Origin: Gordonia gummivorans
GTDB taxonomy: Bacteria > Actinomycetota > Actinomycetes > Mycobacteriales > Mycobacteriaceae
DNA length: 64,000 nt
Direction of reading: 5' to 3'
Assembly (NCBI RefSeq): GCF_022513585.1
Contig: NZ_JAKWBF010000015.1
Span: 62,001-126,000 of the forward strand
Part shown: in pieces, positions 63,569 to 64,000 of the stretch
How the letters are laid out: every line of letters starts with the position of its first letter
Numbering within the stretch: the first letter of the stretch is position 1
Made by a program: the position numbers and the translations under genes
The notes under the pieces: generated by a model
What the model was told of the DNA's origin: nothing
Database searches by the model: none
What the model saw: only the letters and a program-made list of their open reading frames with translations

Positions 63569-64000
63569 TCAGAGGTCGTCGAAGAGGGTGCCGTTCCCCA
63601 GATCACGTGGACGAACCCCGAATGTCGCGTTGAGGGCGCCCGCAGGCGGGGTCAGCCCGAGATGGTGCCAGGCAGCGGCGGTGGCCACTCGACCGCGAGG
63701 TGTACGCGCGACCATGCCCGCACGGACCAGGAACGGCTCGCACACTTCCTCCACCGTCGCCGGTTCCTCGCCGACGGCGACCGCCAGCGTCGACACCCCC
63801 ACCGGACCGCCGCCGAATGCCCTGATCAACGCATTGAGAACGGCGCGGTCGAGGCGGTCGAAGCCCAGTTCGTCGACGTCGTACACGGCAAGGGCGGCGC
63901 GTGCGATGTCGACGGTGATCGTGCCGTCGCCACGCACCTCCGCGTAGTCGCGGACCCGGCGCAACAGCCGGTTGGCGATGCGCGGGGTGCCGCGGGACCG
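63569..64000 (-). CDS. ruvB: Holliday junction branch-migration ATPase RuvB, C-terminal part
   Basis: The visible 143 codons encode the C-terminal portion of RuvB: the arginine-finger/sensor region [20 protein letters not shown], the small helical lid, and the winged-helix DNA-binding domain ([40 protein letters not shown], ending [12 protein letters not shown]). The AAA+ Walker motifs lie beyond the window edge. The stop at 63569 is intact. It is upstream of yajC on the same strand with 163 bases between, as in the ruvCAB-yajC-secDF order of actinobacteria. Confidence 0.95.
   Translation of the reverse strand, partial: RSRGTPRIANRLLRRVRDYAEVRGDGTITVDIARAALAVYDVDELGFDRLDRAVLNALIRAFGGGPVGVSTLAVAVGEEPATVEEVCEPFLVRAGMVARTPRGRVATAAAWHHLGLTPPAGALNATFGVRPRDLGNGTLFDDL

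Overview
The window is 64 kb of high-G+C DNA, densely packed with overlapping ATGA/GTGA gene junctions. It is almost certainly chromosome from a mycolic-acid actinobacterium (order Mycobacteriales). Gordonia or a close relative is my best guess, from gene order and protein style: mIHF, a RelA of the actinobacterial type, a helicase-degenerate PriA, a PH-domain protein inside the pyr operon, and fused CoaBC. I see no rRNA, tRNA, CRISPR, prophage or complete insertion sequence. It is core chromosome rather than an accessory island.

Layout. From 1 to about 11.7 kb (all minus strand) lie rpe-ribD, a carboxyltransferase gene fragment, an FMN riboswitch with ribE, then rsmB-fmt-priA, metK, coaBC, rpoZ, gmk and mihF. 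From 12.2 to 14.1 kb is a NarL-type two-component pair. From 14.2 to 22.9 kb is the pyrimidine operon, transcribed pyrR-pyrB-pyrC-PH protein-carA-carB-pyrF, with a recognisable PyrR-binding loop just upstream of the pyrR ribosome-binding site. A 540-bp region rich in hairpins and repeats then joins this block to efp-nusB, a dipeptidase, a divergent membrane protein and the shikimate cluster aroB-aroK-aroC, a prepilin peptidase, aroE, mltG, ruvX and alaS (23.4-36 kb). In M. tuberculosis (from memory) the two halves are separate chromosomal regions, so this window appears to hold a rearrangement junction.

From 36 to 46.6 kb: a small secreted protein of unknown family, rarA, a divergent aminoglycoside-phosphotransferase-fold protein, and a three-gene translationally coupled set (transglutaminase-like peptidase; circularly permuted ATP-grasp plus alpha-E; transglutaminase plus DUF2126). 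That set is the best candidate here for a poorly described system, a predicted peptide-ligase/peptidase pathway. From 46.7 to 64 kb: aspS, two coupled metallopeptidases, hisS, an MBL hydrolase, a membrane-anchored peptidyl-prolyl isomerase, relA, apt, a frameshifted peptide-binding lipoprotein, secF-secD-yajC and the 3' part of ruvB.

The most informative non-genic signals are: two small dispersed repeat families, one with a copy inside the aspS reading frame and another at the 5' end of priA; a nested palindrome behind aroE; a large palindrome between apt and relA; the PyrR loop with a compensatory base-pair change; gmk, which seems to need a CTG start; and two single-base frameshifts in G/C runs (zinc peptidase N-terminus and the lipoprotein C-terminus), which are either real or assembly errors.
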